A stretch of 44,990 bases of DNA, taken from assembly GCA_944363795.1 (NCBI GenBank), contig CALVVG010000003.1, forward strand, positions 1-44,990, given 5' to 3'. Numbering within the stretch: the first letter of the stretch is position 1; each line of letters opens with the position of its first letter. Both the position numbers and the translations under genes were made by a program. The notes beneath the pieces were generated by a model. It was not told the DNA's origin, ran no database searches, and saw only the letters and a program-made list of their open reading frames with translations. Shown here one piece after another: positions 26,310 to 35,125 of this stretch. The stretch is from an uncultured Bacilli bacterium. GTDB lineage: Bacteria; Bacillota_I; Bacilli_A; RF39; UBA660.

Positions 26310-27566
26310 ATGAAAAAAATAGCAATATTAGGATTAACAACATTAATAGTATTATCTATAGGAAGTTATACATATTTAACAAGTAAAAATGAAGGAAGTA
26401 TAGATAAAAAAGAAAAACAAATAAAAAGTACAAATATGCTCACTATGATGCTAGAAACAGAAGCAGGAAGTGGTAGTTATAAAGAAGTGACTCAAAGCGA
26501 GTGGCCAACTGATGGATATGAATTTAATGAAGTATTAAGTAAATGTGAAAATGGAGGAATAGTTAATTGGGATAATGATACAAAAAAAATAATAATGAAG
26601 TCCAATAAATCTGATAAGTGTTATATATACTTTGATGTCAAAAAAGAGTCATTTGTTGATTATATTATTAATAATGTTTATAAAGAAGATGGATTAAATG
26701 GCTTATATTATCATGATGGTCAAGGAACATATACTAATGCTAATCAAGAGGCTGGGGATAATTCCTATAGATATTCAGGAGCAAATCCAAATAATTATGT
26801 ATGTTTTGGAAGCGATGAGACGACGTGTTCCAATGATAATTTATATCGTATAATAGGATTATTTGATGACGATAGTGATGGTGTATATAATATAAAATTA
26901 ATTAAATATGATTATACTACAATAGAAATGTTAGGAACAGATGGTAGTTATAAGGGATCTTATGATGGTGATAGGTATTATAAAGGCAACATGTATTTAA
27001 CAGATATATCGGTATATAGTTGGAGTGGCAATGAAAGTAATGATGGATCAAATGATTGGTCTACTAGTGACTTTAATAAAATAAATTTAAATATAAATTA
27101 TTTAAATTATTTAAAAAATATAAATAATAAATGGGTTGATATGATAGAACAGACTATTTGGTATTTAGGGGCCGTAGACGATAGTCATAATAAAGCCAAA
27201 GAATTTTATAATTCAGAAAGAAGCACTTCTGTAGATGGAAATAATCCTCCTACTTATAAAGATGAAATAGGATTAATGTATCCAAGTGATTATGGCTTTT
27301 CATCAAATCCAGATAACTGGAGTAAAGATTTGGACGAATATCAAAGTAATAATTGGTTATTCATGGGCCTAGACGAGTGGACAATAACTCATTCTTTATA
27401 TTATGATGATAATACTGGAGTATTTTATTTGCGGCATATGAATGATTTAGGGTTTTATGTTGTTAGTTTGAAATATGCTGCACGCCCGTGTTTTTACTTA
27501 AAATCTAACGTAATAATTAATAATGGAACTGGCAGTGCCAGTGATCCATTTAGAATTAGTTTATAA
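26310..27566 (+). CDS. Surface-exposed anchored protein, DUF6273-like C-terminus
   Basis: A 418-residue protein with an N-terminal signal-anchor helix (MKKIAILGLTTLIVLSIGSYTYL) and an outside part of two recognisable blocks. The first (about 100-200 of the mature chain) has NNYVCFGSDETTCSNDNLYRIIG followed by IKLIKYDYT. The C-terminal block has WTITHSLYY and ARPCFYLKSNVIINNGTGSASDPF, a pattern resembling DUF6273-type surface domains. The ATG at 26310 is used; an upstream in-frame TTG at 26280 lies before the -10 box and cannot be translated from this promoter. The poly-T promoter spacer suggests on/off expression, fitting a host-exposed role. Function is unknown. Confidence 0.75.
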   Translation: MKKIAILGLTTLIVLSIGSYTYLTSKNEGSIDKKEKQIKSTNMLTMMLETEAGSGSYKEVTQSEWPTDGYEFNEVLSKCENGGIVNWDNDTKKIIMKSNKSDKCYIYFDVKKESFVDYIINNVYKEDGLNGLYYHDGQGTYTNANQEAGDNSYRYSGANPNNYVCFGSDETTCSNDNLYRIIGLFDDDSDGVYNIKLIKYDYTTIEMLGTDGSYKGSYDGDRYYKGNMYLTDISVYSWSGNESNDGSNDWSTSDFNKINLNINYLNYLKNINNKWVDMIEQTIWYLGAVDDSHNKAKEFYNSERSTSVDGNNPPTYKDEIGLMYPSDYGFSSNPDNWSKDLDEYQSNNWLFMGLDEWTITHSLYYDDNTGVFYLRHMNDLGFYVVSLKYAARPCFYLKSNVIINNGTGSASDPFRISL

Positions 27567-27599
27567 TTAAAATATTTTTTCTATAATTAATAAAAATTT

Positions 27600-27666
27600 A
27601 AAATAAAATTTGATCAAACTTAAAATAAAATTAGCTAGTATAAGTTTGGCAAATTTTATTTTTTTT
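27600..27666 (+). terminator. Long intrinsic terminator
   Basis: Arms at 27600-27622 and 27641-27664 pair over more than 20 bp with one small internal mismatch (around TTTGATCAAACTTA / TAAGTTTGGCAAA) and end in an eight-T run. Confidence 0.8.
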
Positions 27667-27725
27667 AAATTAAGTAGGAAAAAAGCACAAATTTTGATAT
27701 AATTAAAAAAGAATAGAGGTATATT

Positions 27726-29312
27726 ATGAAAAAAGGTTTTACATTAGTTGAATTATTAATTACAATTGCCTTAATTGCAGTAATTACAGTTAGTGTTGGT
27801 GTCAGTATAAGTAGTATGCTAAATCGTCAAGAAGAAAAGGAATTTAAAAAATATGTCGAATTAATTGAAAAATCAGCTTGTACTTATGCTGAGAAAAAAG
27901 ATTTACCTCAAGTTTCTAGTGAAGTTTCCATTTCTACTTTATTAAGTGAAGGGTTATTATCAAAAGATATTGTTAATCCTAAAACTGATAAAAATATTGA
28001 ATATTATGGTGCTGATATAATAGGAATAAAATGGATTGATTATGAAAGAGTATGCAATTATGCTCATCCAGAAGGTTCTACAGATAATGAAGATAGTGAA
28101 GAAGGATACGAAGATGATGACAAAAATCCATATATATATGCTAAAATTACTGATGTGGAAATTTTGGAGGTTACGGAATCATCAATTACAGTAAAGCCAA
28201 TAGTGGAAGTTGGAACAAGTCAAATTAATAAATATTATTATAGTATTAATAATGGTGATACCTATGTAAGTTCTAGTGACAATAACTACACATTTACTGG
28301 ATTAATAGAAGCTACAGAATATAATATAAAAGTTTTTGTTATCGATAATAAAGGATATGAGTCTAATGAATATGCTTTAAAGCAAAAAACAGTGACTAAT
28401 TTAGGGGGTATAATTGTTAATAAAGATATGTCTTTAAATATAGATGCTAATTATAAAGCTCCATGGATTCGTTTTGAAAGTAATAATACTTTAACATTAA
28501 GTGGTGGGGGCAGCTTAGAAGTACCAAACATTACTAGTTTAAATGGTAATAATGCTATTGGAATTGCTGGTAATGGAATAAATATAAGTGTTAACATTGA
28601 AAATGTAAAATTAATTGTTGAAAAAGTAACTTCAGGTAATGGGGGAATTGGAACTGGAGAAGACGGTGAAGATGGCGTTAGAAGTTATGGTAAACAAGGA
28701 GTTCCAGGTTATGATGCTACAGCTACAGTTAAGGGGGGGAATGGTGGTACAATTAACTTTAATTTAAATAATAGTTCAGAACTTGTGGTTGGAACTATTA
28801 CAACTGGAAAAGGTGGAAATGCTACAGGTGGTGATGGCGGTAATGGTAGTGATGGCGGTCCTGGAACTGGTGGATCATCAACAGGTTGGCGAACTGGCGG
28901 CGATGGCGGTGATGGTGGCAATGGTTCAGATAGTTTTGGCGGATCATCTGGTAATGTCAATATAAATAATCAAGGCATATTAAATATCGATTCAATAACT
29001 ACAAGCAATGGAGGCGATGCTATCGGGGGCGATGGTGGAAATGGTGGCGATCGGGGTTCTCATCATAGTTTGAGTCACTCATCAGCATATGGAGGTGATG
29101 GTGGCGATGGCGGTGATGCAACTAGTGGCAGTAGTGGTTCAATTAGTATTAGTGGTTCTGGAATAGTTAATGTTAGTAATACAACTATCGGAAATATTGG
29201 TAAAAGTACTGCTGGCGTTGGTGGAACAGGTGGTTTTGGAGATAAAAGAAGCTATGACGGCGAAGATGGAACTATTAAGTCTGGTATCAAAGGTACTATA
29301 ATGGGTGTATAA
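27726..29312 (+). CDS. Type IV pilin-like protein with a glycine-rich domain
   Basis: A 528-residue protein starting MKKGFTLVELLITIALI, a textbook class-III signal: cleavage after G4, Phe at +1, Glu at +5 and a hydrophobic helix. It would be processed by a prepilin peptidase and inserted as a pilin/pseudopilin. Residues 30-110 form a pilin-like head, and about 138-222 look like a fibronectin type III domain (SITVKPIVEV...YTFTGLIEATEYNIKVF). From about 235 onward the chain is Gly/Asn/Ser/Asp-rich with GGDGG and GGNGG repeats. Joining such a repeat to a pilin signal is unusual. The ATG is preceded by AGAGGT. No assembly genes are nearby. Confidence 0.85.
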   Translation: MKKGFTLVELLITIALIAVITVSVGVSISSMLNRQEEKEFKKYVELIEKSACTYAEKKDLPQVSSEVSISTLLSEGLLSKDIVNPKTDKNIEYYGADIIGIKWIDYERVCNYAHPEGSTDNEDSEEGYEDDDKNPYIYAKITDVEILEVTESSITVKPIVEVGTSQINKYYYSINNGDTYVSSSDNNYTFTGLIEATEYNIKVFVIDNKGYESNEYALKQKTVTNLGGIIVNKDMSLNIDANYKAPWIRFESNNTLTLSGGGSLEVPNITSLNGNNAIGIAGNGINISVNIENVKLIVEKVTSGNGGIGTGEDGEDGVRSYGKQGVPGYDATATVKGGNGGTINFNLNNSSELVVGTITTGKGGNATGGDGGNGSDGGPGTGGSSTGWRTGGDGGDGGNGSDSFGGSSGNVNINNQGILNIDSITTSNGGDAIGGDGGNGGDRGSHHSLSHSSAYGGDGGDGGDATSGSSGSISISGSGIVNVSNTTIGNIGKSTAGVGGTGGFGDKRSYDGEDGTIKSGIKGTIMGV

Positions 29313-29328
29313 GTAACTTTAAAAAGGG

Positions 29329-29826
29329 ATGATAAATATAGAAACGATTATTAGTATAATCTTAAATAAAAAAGAAGATTTTTATAATAAATATTCTAAA
29401 AATAAAATTAATAATGAACTTGAAGAGTATATTTTTAATGAATGTTATGGTGAAATATTTAAAAATAATATTAGAATTAATATTTATATAAGTTACAAAA
29501 TTGATGATAATGAAAAAAATGAAATGATTGATACCATAAGAAGAACTTTTGGTTTAAAAGTTCAGGATGAATTATATTATTATAATAAAGCTAGATATAA
29601 AAAAACTATCCTTTTTTTATTAGGAATAGTTTTTATAGTTTTATATTATTTATTATTTTCTAATATAATAAGGGAGATAATTTTAATACTTGGTTGGTTA
29701 GCAATATGGGAATCTGTTTATAGTTTTTTGACAGATTCTAACCGTGATTATATTTATATATATCGTTTAAAGCAATTATCTAAAGCTAAAATCTATTTTT
29801 CACAATTACATGATTCCAATTCTTGA
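29329..29826 (+). CDS. Hypothetical two-helix membrane protein
   Basis: A 165-residue protein. The first 90 residues are a soluble, charged domain (IINIYISYKIDDNEKNEM-like strands, DTIRRTFGLKVQDELYY). Residues about 94-131 hold two membrane helices with a short loop (TILFLLGIVFIVLYYLLF; IILILGWLAIWESVYSFL). The basic tail suggests both ends face the cytoplasm. An AAAAAGGG ribosome site precedes the ATG. Its last 34 bases overlap the end of the minus-strand CotF-like gene. No family is recognised. Confidence 0.65.
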   Translation: MINIETIISIILNKKEDFYNKYSKNKINNELEEYIFNECYGEIFKNNIRINIYISYKIDDNEKNEMIDTIRRTFGLKVQDELYYYNKARYKKTILFLLGIVFIVLYYLLFSNIIREIILILGWLAIWESVYSFLTDSNRDYIYIYRLKQLSKAKIYFSQLHDSNS

Positions 29827-30062
29827 GATAAGGTTTTAAGGGAAGATTTTATTTTTTTAGAATCTTCCTTTTCTAATTGATAATAACCTTTTTTATATGC
29901 TAAATCAAAAAACTCTTTAGTATATTTATTTATTATTTCAAACATATGAAAGTACTCTTTATATAATTTTGCACAGCTTGCTTCATTTAAAGCATAAGTT
30001 GTATTCACAGATAAACATTTTAAATTATCTAAAATATCCATTACAATTTCTTTATCGTTCAT
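29793..30062 (-). CDS. CotF-like small protein
   Basis: An 89-residue helical protein resembling spore coat protein F relatives: DKEIVMDILDNLKCLSVNTTYALNEASCAKLYKEYF fits the CotF-type pattern (D-x-E-I-x-x-D-x-L...ALTE...L), and the C-terminal half contains the KKGYYQLE counterpart. CotF-like proteins are ferritin-like four-helix bundles also found in non-sporulating species. It overlaps its upstream partner by one base (TAATG) on the minus strand, so the two are coupled. It overlaps the opposite-strand gene end at 29826. Role unknown; a coat function should not be assumed. Confidence 0.65.
   Translation of the reverse strand: MNDKEIVMDILDNLKCLSVNTTYALNEASCAKLYKEYFHMFEIINKYTKEFFDLAYKKGYYQLEKEDSKKIKSSLKTLSQELESCNCEK
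29841..29872 (+). terminator. Possible terminator in the 29793-30062 coding region
   Basis: GGAAGATT (29841-29848) pairs with AATCTTCC (29861-29868), followed by TTTT. It lies just after the stop of the plus-strand gene but inside the minus-strand CotF-like coding sequence, so it may act for the plus gene only. Confidence 0.4.
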
Positions 30063-30274
30063 TATTTATCCTCACTTTCCATCAATAATTTTATTAAAGT
30101 TGAACAATTTTCAAAATGCATATTTGCAATTTTATTGGTTAATTGAGAAATTTCTTTATCTTCAATATAATTTAAATAAAAATCTAATTTTTTAAATGCT
30201 ATAAAATTCCAATTAAACATATCCTTTATATATGCACTATCTTTTGTCGAAATCATTTCTGGAACGTTTTTCAT
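30062..30274 (-). CDS. Small partner protein of the CotF-like gene
   Basis: About 70 residues starting MKNVPEMISTKDSAYIKDMFNWN. The STKDxxYIxDMxxWN start and the helical remainder (TNKIANMHFENCSTLIKLL) resemble the small helical proteins that commonly precede CotF-like genes. The start at 30274 is chosen because GGAGGG lies 7 bases ahead on the minus strand; an in-frame start at 30304 has no such site. The stop overlaps the next ATG by one base. Probably a paired helical-bundle partner; function unknown. Confidence 0.65.
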   Translation of the reverse strand: MKNVPEMISTKDSAYIKDMFNWNFIAFKKLDFYLNYIEDKEISQLTNKIANMHFENCSTLIKLLMESEDK

Positions 30275-30330
30275 TTTTATCCCTCCATTTATATTATTGT
30301 TCAAAATTTGTTTTATAAGCTGTTATTTTT

Positions 30331-30339
30331 TGGTATAAT
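30331..30339 (+). promoter_or_regulatory. Extended -10 promoter
   Basis: TGGTATAAT is a perfect extended -10 element upstream of the gene at 30361, divergent from the CotF-like pair. Confidence 0.55.
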
Positions 30340-30360
30340 TAAATATAGTAGGTGGTCATT

Positions 30361-31116
30361 ATGAAGAAAACTAATAAAGGATTAATAGCAATATATATGT
30401 TTGGTTATGCTGCATTTTTAATATTTGCTATTGGGGTAGGATTTTTTACGGTGGAAAATTTAAAAAATGAAAAATTATTAAATGCAGAGTTAGAAGAACT
30501 AGATTACTTATTTAATAATTATGATTTAAATTATAATGAAATAGATAAAAAATTAAATAATTATGTTACTACAGATGATTATTTAACTGTTGAAAAAGCT
30601 ATGAAAGATTATTGGAAGGAAATAGTAAAGAATTGTCGTAGATTAGAAGAAATTTATAACAATCAAGATTTATACTTAGTTTTATCTTTTGATAATTTTT
30701 ATAGCGATAGTCCTAATTTTATGTTTTCACAAAATATCATTGATACTTCAATAACACAATTGCAAGACGTAAAAAATAATTTAGCATATTTATTTGATAA
30801 GAATACAATATTATCTTTTATTGACGAATATGAGTTAGATAAATTTTATATTGATTATTATAAAGATTTGATGATTGATGAAGATACAATTGTTGATAGT
30901 AGAAAAGAAATTGAAAATAGTATAGATTATACTATAAATGCTTTAAAAATTTATCAAGAATTATTTAAATTACTTCAAGATAATCAAAATTCGTGGTATT
31001 TATATGGTGATTATATTTATTTTGATGATGATAATGTTTTAAATAAATATAATGAGCTTTTAGATTTAATTGAAAATATTGATTTTTCAGATGTAAATAT
31101 TGAACAATATATATAA
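30361..31116 (+). CDS. Hypothetical membrane-anchored helical protein
   Basis: A 251-residue protein with one N-terminal membrane helix (about residues 8-28, GLIAIYMFGYAAFLIFAIGVGFF). The rest is acidic, mostly helical and rich in Asp, Asn, Tyr and Leu (LNAELEELDYLFNNYDLNYNE). No cysteine-rich or catalytic motif is seen. The ATG at 30361 follows TAGGTGG; an in-frame GTG at 30352 would lie inside that ribosome site. It lies 55 bases before the ABC transporter operon, possibly sharing a transcript. No family is recognised. Confidence 0.65.
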   Translation: MKKTNKGLIAIYMFGYAAFLIFAIGVGFFTVENLKNEKLLNAELEELDYLFNNYDLNYNEIDKKLNNYVTTDDYLTVEKAMKDYWKEIVKNCRRLEEIYNNQDLYLVLSFDNFYSDSPNFMFSQNIIDTSITQLQDVKNNLAYLFDKNTILSFIDEYELDKFYIDYYKDLMIDEDTIVDSRKEIENSIDYTINALKIYQELFKLLQDNQNSWYLYGDYIYFDDDNVLNKYNELLDLIENIDFSDVNIEQYI

Positions 31117-31171
31117 TAGTCATTTAAAAGTCACTTTAAAAAAATATACTTATTTTGAAAGGACTGATTAA

Positions 31172-31849
31172 ATGGAAATTTTAAAAGTTGAAAATTTGTC
31201 AAAAATTTATGGTAAAGGTGAAAATACCATTAAAGCCGTAGATAATATTTCTTTTAGTGTGGAAAAAGGTGACTTTGTAGCCATTGTTGGAGCTTCAGGT
31301 TCTGGAAAATCGACACTTTTACATTTACTGGGAGGAGTAGATCGCCCTACAAAAGGAAAAGTATTTATTGATGGTGTAGATATTTATGCTATGGATAATG
31401 ATGCTTTAGCGATTTTTAGAAGAAGGCAAGTTGGGTTAATTTACCAATTTTATAATTTAATTCCGATACTTGATGTTGAAGAAAATATTACCTTACCAGC
31501 ACGACTAGATGGTCAAAATGTTGATAAAAAATATTTAAATGATTTATTAGATACTTTAGGTTTGGCAAATAGAAAAAAGCATTTACCAAACGAATTATCC
31601 GGAGGGCAACAACAAAGAGTATCAATTGGAAGAGCTATCATTAACAATCCAGCTTTAGTATTAGCGGATGAACCTACTGGAAATTTAGATTCTAAAGCTA
31701 GTGATGAAATAGTTTCTTTATTGAAAAAATCAAATGAAAAATATAATCAAACAATTATTGTTATAACTCATGATTTAGAAATTGCATCAAGCGCCAAACG
31801 AATAATTACAATTGAAGATGGCAAAATTGTTAATGATGTTAGGAATTAA
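31172..31849 (+). CDS. ABC transporter ATP-binding protein (MacB/LolD type)
   Basis: A 225-residue ATPase. Walker A is GASGSGKST (40-48), the signature is LSGGQQQRVSIGRAI, Walker B/D-loop is LVLADEPTGNLDSKAS and the H-loop is VITHDLEIA. LADEPTGNLD and the Q-loop QFYNLIPILDVEENI are typical of the group that powers FtsX-domain permeases in peptide export, lipoprotein handling or resistance. GAAAGGA precedes the ATG. The permease follows two bases later, and a two-component system lies just downstream. Confidence 0.92.
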   Translation: MEILKVENLSKIYGKGENTIKAVDNISFSVEKGDFVAIVGASGSGKSTLLHLLGGVDRPTKGKVFIDGVDIYAMDNDALAIFRRRQVGLIYQFYNLIPILDVEENITLPARLDGQNVDKKYLNDLLDTLGLANRKKHLPNELSGGQQQRVSIGRAIINNPALVLADEPTGNLDSKASDEIVSLLKKSNEKYNQTIIVITHDLEIASSAKRIITIEDGKIVNDVRN

Positions 31850-31851
31850 TT

Positions 31852-34413
31852 ATGAATATATTAAATAAGTTAACAATAAAAAATTTAAAACTTAATAAAA
31901 AAAGAACAATAGTAACAATAATTGGTATTATTTTATCTACTGCATTAATTTGTGCAGTTGCTGGAATGGTTAGTAGTTTACAAGCAACTTTAGTAGAAAA
32001 TGCTAAAGTTGAGTATGGGAATAGACATATTACAATTGAAGAAGTTTCTAAAGATAATTTAAAGTATTTTAAAAAGAATAAAAATATTGAAAATATATAT
32101 ATTACACAAAATATTGGTTATGCTTTAATTGAAAATAATCAATATGAATATCAACCGTATTATTATATTGTTGGTTATAGCAAAGAGGCTTTTGAAAATA
32201 CTACTTTAAATTTGATTAAAGGAAGATTACCTAAAAATGCTTCTGAAATAGTAATTCAAGAAAATATGCTTGATACAACAGGTATAAATATTAATATTGG
32301 TGATCGATTATCTTTAGATATTGGAGATCGTACTTGTTCTGATGGTTCAATTTTAAATCAAAATAATCCTTATTATGTTTATGATTCTGAATATAATCCA
32401 GTTGATGAATGTCATGAAACATTAGATTATAAATATACTAAAGAATATACTGTGGTAGGAATAATTGATAGATATCCATTTGAAAATTATGAATCACCAG
32501 GTTTTACTGCTATAACCTATATGGATAATTATACAAGTAATTCATATGATGTATCATTATTATTTAAAAATCCTAAATATTATGAAACCTATATTAATTC
32601 ATTAATCAATAGCAAAGATTTAAAAAATTATAATTATAATTTAAATGAAGATTTATTAAGGTGGCAAGGGGCTTCTTTAAGTGATAGTAATGAATCAATG
32701 ATATATGCAGTAGCTGGTGTTATAATAGCTATAATTATATTAACAAGTATATTTGTTATTCGAAATAGTTTTAATATTTCAGCATCTGAAAAAACTAAAC
32801 AATATGGAATGTTAGCTAGTATTGGGGCTACTAGTAAACAAATAAAGAAAAACGTTTTACATGAAGGATTTGTATTAGGTTTGATTGGTATTCCTTTAGG
32901 TATATTATCTGGAGTATTTGCTGATTTTGTTTTATGTCAAATTGTCAATTGGCTTATCGGTAATATTACTAATGATATTAATTTTGTATTTAGTGTTTCT
33001 TTTATAGCTATTTTATTAAGTATATTATTAGGTGTTATTACAATTTATTTTTCTGTAATTAGTGCTGCTAGGAAAGCCAGTAAAATATCACCAATCGAAG
33101 CAATTAGAAATAATAAAGAAATAAGGATAAATGCTAAAAAGTTAAAAACTCCAAAAATAATAGGTAAATTATTTGGCATTGGTGGTGAAATTGCTTATAA
33201 AAATTTAAAAAGAGCTCGTAAAAAGTATCGTACTACAGTTATTTCGTTAGTTGTGAGTATTTCAGTATTTATTGCTTTAGCTTCATTTATGAATTATGGA
33301 TTTTTAATAACTAATCAATATTATAAAGATATTCAATATAATATAAGTGTTAGTATTAATAATACTGATGAAAATAAAGATGAAGTAAAAAATATTTATA
33401 AAAAAATCAGTTTATTAAATGATGTTAATCAATATTCAATTCACCGTATGGCTTTACTAAAAATAGATTTTAAAAAATATATGAGTGATGAAGGATTTTT
33501 TCGTTATTATGGTTATAAGAAAAATGAGTATCCTCAAGAAGATTACATTTCTTATATAGAAATAAGGTCATTAGGAAATGAAGAATATAAAAGATATGTT
33601 GAATCAATTGGGGGTACAGTAGAACAATATGAAAATAGTGGTATACTAATTGATGATTTAGTTTATTATGTTGATGATAAATACAAAACTATAAATGCGT
33701 ATGATATAAAAAAATATAATACTTTTTCCGGTAATTTAGAAAATGATACAGCATTTGATTTACCCATTATTAAAAGAACTTCTAAGAGACCAATGGGACT
33801 AGAATCAATATATAATTCCAGTGGTATGATTATAGTATCAGATAAAATAATGGATAAAATATCTAATAATTATATAGAAATGTTTATTAATAGTGATAAT
33901 GTTGGTGCCTTAGAAAAAAATATTAATGAATTTTTAGAAAGTACAAATTATAAGTATAATTTAACTAATATTGAAGAAATGGTTAATGCCGAAAAATCAA
34001 TGTTAATTTTAGTTGCAATCTTCCTTTATGGATTTATAATAGTAATTAGTTTAATAGGTATTACTAATATATTTAATACTATTACTACTAATATTAATCT
34101 AAGAAGTAAAGAGTTTGCTATGTTAAAATCAATAGGAATGACTAAAAAAGAGTTTAATAAAATGATTAGATTAGAAAGTTTATTTTATGGAACAAAATCT
34201 TTAATTATTGGAATACCTTTAGGTTTGCTTGGATCATTTGCAATTTATAAAGCCTTTTTAGTCGGAAATGATATGGGATATATAATTCCTTGGCAAGCAA
34301 TAATTATTGCAATTATAGTAGTATTTATGCTTATAAGTTTAATAATGCATTTCTCTGTTAAAAAAATAAATAATCAAAATATTATAGAAACAATACGAAA
34401 TGATAATATTTAA
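31852..34413 (+). CDS. FtsX-type ABC permease, duplicated
   Basis: An 853-residue permease. Helix 1 (about 17-40) is followed by an outside domain (about 45-275), then three helices (about 283-305, 335-362, 378-405) ending in AARKASKISPIEAIRNNKE. The pattern repeats with a helix at about 460-480, a second outside domain and three C-terminal helices ending NIIETIRNDNI. This is two MacB_PCD+FtsX units, giving eight helices. The single-large-loop BceB layout is not matched, so a BceB assignment is not made. The complex likely uses mechanical force on outside substrates such as peptides. Its ATPase partner is directly upstream. Confidence 0.85.
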   Translation: MNILNKLTIKNLKLNKKRTIVTIIGIILSTALICAVAGMVSSLQATLVENAKVEYGNRHITIEEVSKDNLKYFKKNKNIENIYITQNIGYALIENNQYEYQPYYYIVGYSKEAFENTTLNLIKGRLPKNASEIVIQENMLDTTGININIGDRLSLDIGDRTCSDGSILNQNNPYYVYDSEYNPVDECHETLDYKYTKEYTVVGIIDRYPFENYESPGFTAITYMDNYTSNSYDVSLLFKNPKYYETYINSLINSKDLKNYNYNLNEDLLRWQGASLSDSNESMIYAVAGVIIAIIILTSIFVIRNSFNISASEKTKQYGMLASIGATSKQIKKNVLHEGFVLGLIGIPLGILSGVFADFVLCQIVNWLIGNITNDINFVFSVSFIAILLSILLGVITIYFSVISAARKASKISPIEAIRNNKEIRINAKKLKTPKIIGKLFGIGGEIAYKNLKRARKKYRTTVISLVVSISVFIALASFMNYGFLITNQYYKDIQYNISVSINNTDENKDEVKNIYKKISLLNDVNQYSIHRMALLKIDFKKYMSDEGFFRYYGYKKNEYPQEDYISYIEIRSLGNEEYKRYVESIGGTVEQYENSGILIDDLVYYVDDKYKTINAYDIKKYNTFSGNLENDTAFDLPIIKRTSKRPMGLESIYNSSGMIIVSDKIMDKISNNYIEMFINSDNVGALEKNINEFLESTNYKYNLTNIEEMVNAEKSMLILVAIFLYGFIIVISLIGITNIFNTITTNINLRSKEFAMLKSIGMTKKEFNKMIRLESLFYGTKSLIIGIPLGLLGSFAIYKAFLVGNDMGYIIPWQAIIIAIIVVFMLISLIMHFSVKKINNQNIIETIRNDNI

Positions 34414-34437
34414 AAAATCATCTGAGGATGATTTTTT
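34412..34437 (+). terminator. Intrinsic terminator after the ABC permease
   Basis: AAAAAATCATC (34412-34422) and GATGATTTTTT (34427-34437) form an 11-bp stem with a TGAG loop. The two-component genes that follow have their own -10 box. Confidence 0.85.
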
Positions 34438-34447
34438 CTTGTATTTT

Positions 34448-34456
34448 TGTTAAAAT
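34448..34456 (+). promoter_or_regulatory. Extended -10 promoter of the two-component genes
   Basis: TGTTAAAAT fits the extended -10 pattern and is followed by GAAAGGA ahead of the ATG at 34478. Confidence 0.5.
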
Positions 34457-34477
34457 ATAGTATGAAAGGAACAAAAT

Positions 34478-35125
34478 ATGTATAAAATATTATTAATAGA
34501 AGATAATGAATATATCATCAAAGGAATTAAGTATTTATTAGAGATAAATAATTTTAATATTGTAGTAGCTAAAACATTAAAAGAAGCCAAAAATTTAATT
34601 AAAGAAAAATATGATTTAATAATATTAGATTTGATGCTTCCGGATGGAGATGGTTTAGTTTTTTATAATGACTTTTTACACAATTTACCAACTTTAGTAT
34701 TAACAGCCAAAGATGACGAAGATATAATTTCTTCATCTTTAGATAAGGGTGTAGAAGATTACATAATTAAACCTTTTCGTTCTAAAGAACTTTTATCTAG
34801 AATTAATAAAATAATTCATCGTAAACAAAGTAATGAAATAATAAAAGTTGATAATATAAAAGTCGATATAGATGCAAACAGAGTATTTGTAGAAGACAAA
34901 GAAATAAAACTAACTAGTTTAGAATATCGTATTTTATTATTACTATTTCAAAATTTAAATCGAATAGTAACTAGAGAAACAATTATAGATCGTATTTGGG
35001 ATATATCAGGTAATTTTGTGAATGACAATACTTTAACAGTTTACATAAAAAGAATAAGAAAAAAATTAAATAATGATAATATTATTAAAACAATAAAGGG
35101 AATTGGTTATAGGGTGGATAAATGA
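34478..35125 (+). CDS. OmpR-family response regulator
   Basis: A 215-residue regulator. The receiver domain has acidic IEDN (7-10), the phosphorylated Asp in LIILDLMLP (D51) and Lys of IIKPF (near residue 100). The C-terminal winged helix includes LTSLEYRILLLLFQN and the recognition segment TLTVYIKRIRKKL, ending GIGYRVD. It overlaps the histidine kinase by four bases (ATGA). Its likely targets include the adjacent ABC transporter promoter, judging by position. Confidence 0.93.
   Translation: MYKILLIEDNEYIIKGIKYLLEINNFNIVVAKTLKEAKNLIKEKYDLIILDLMLPDGDGLVFYNDFLHNLPTLVLTAKDDEDIISSSLDKGVEDYIIKPFRSKELLSRINKIIHRKQSNEIIKVDNIKVDIDANRVFVEDKEIKLTSLEYRILLLLFQNLNRIVTRETIIDRIWDISGNFVNDNTLTVYIKRIRKKLNNDNIIKTIKGIGYRVDK

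Noticed and set aside
28709..28965. Proline-rich and other-frame reading frames within the glycine-rich region
   Set aside because: They are mirror readings of the GGN repeats of the 27726-29312 gene and have no ribosome sites.
28640..29150. CRISPR-like repeat array
   Set aside because: The repeats are short, in frame and coding for Gly-Gly-Asp/Asn units, with no uniform spacers or leader.
31852..34413. BceB-type bacitracin permease
   Set aside because: The helices and outside domains are in two PCD+FtsX halves rather than one large outside domain.
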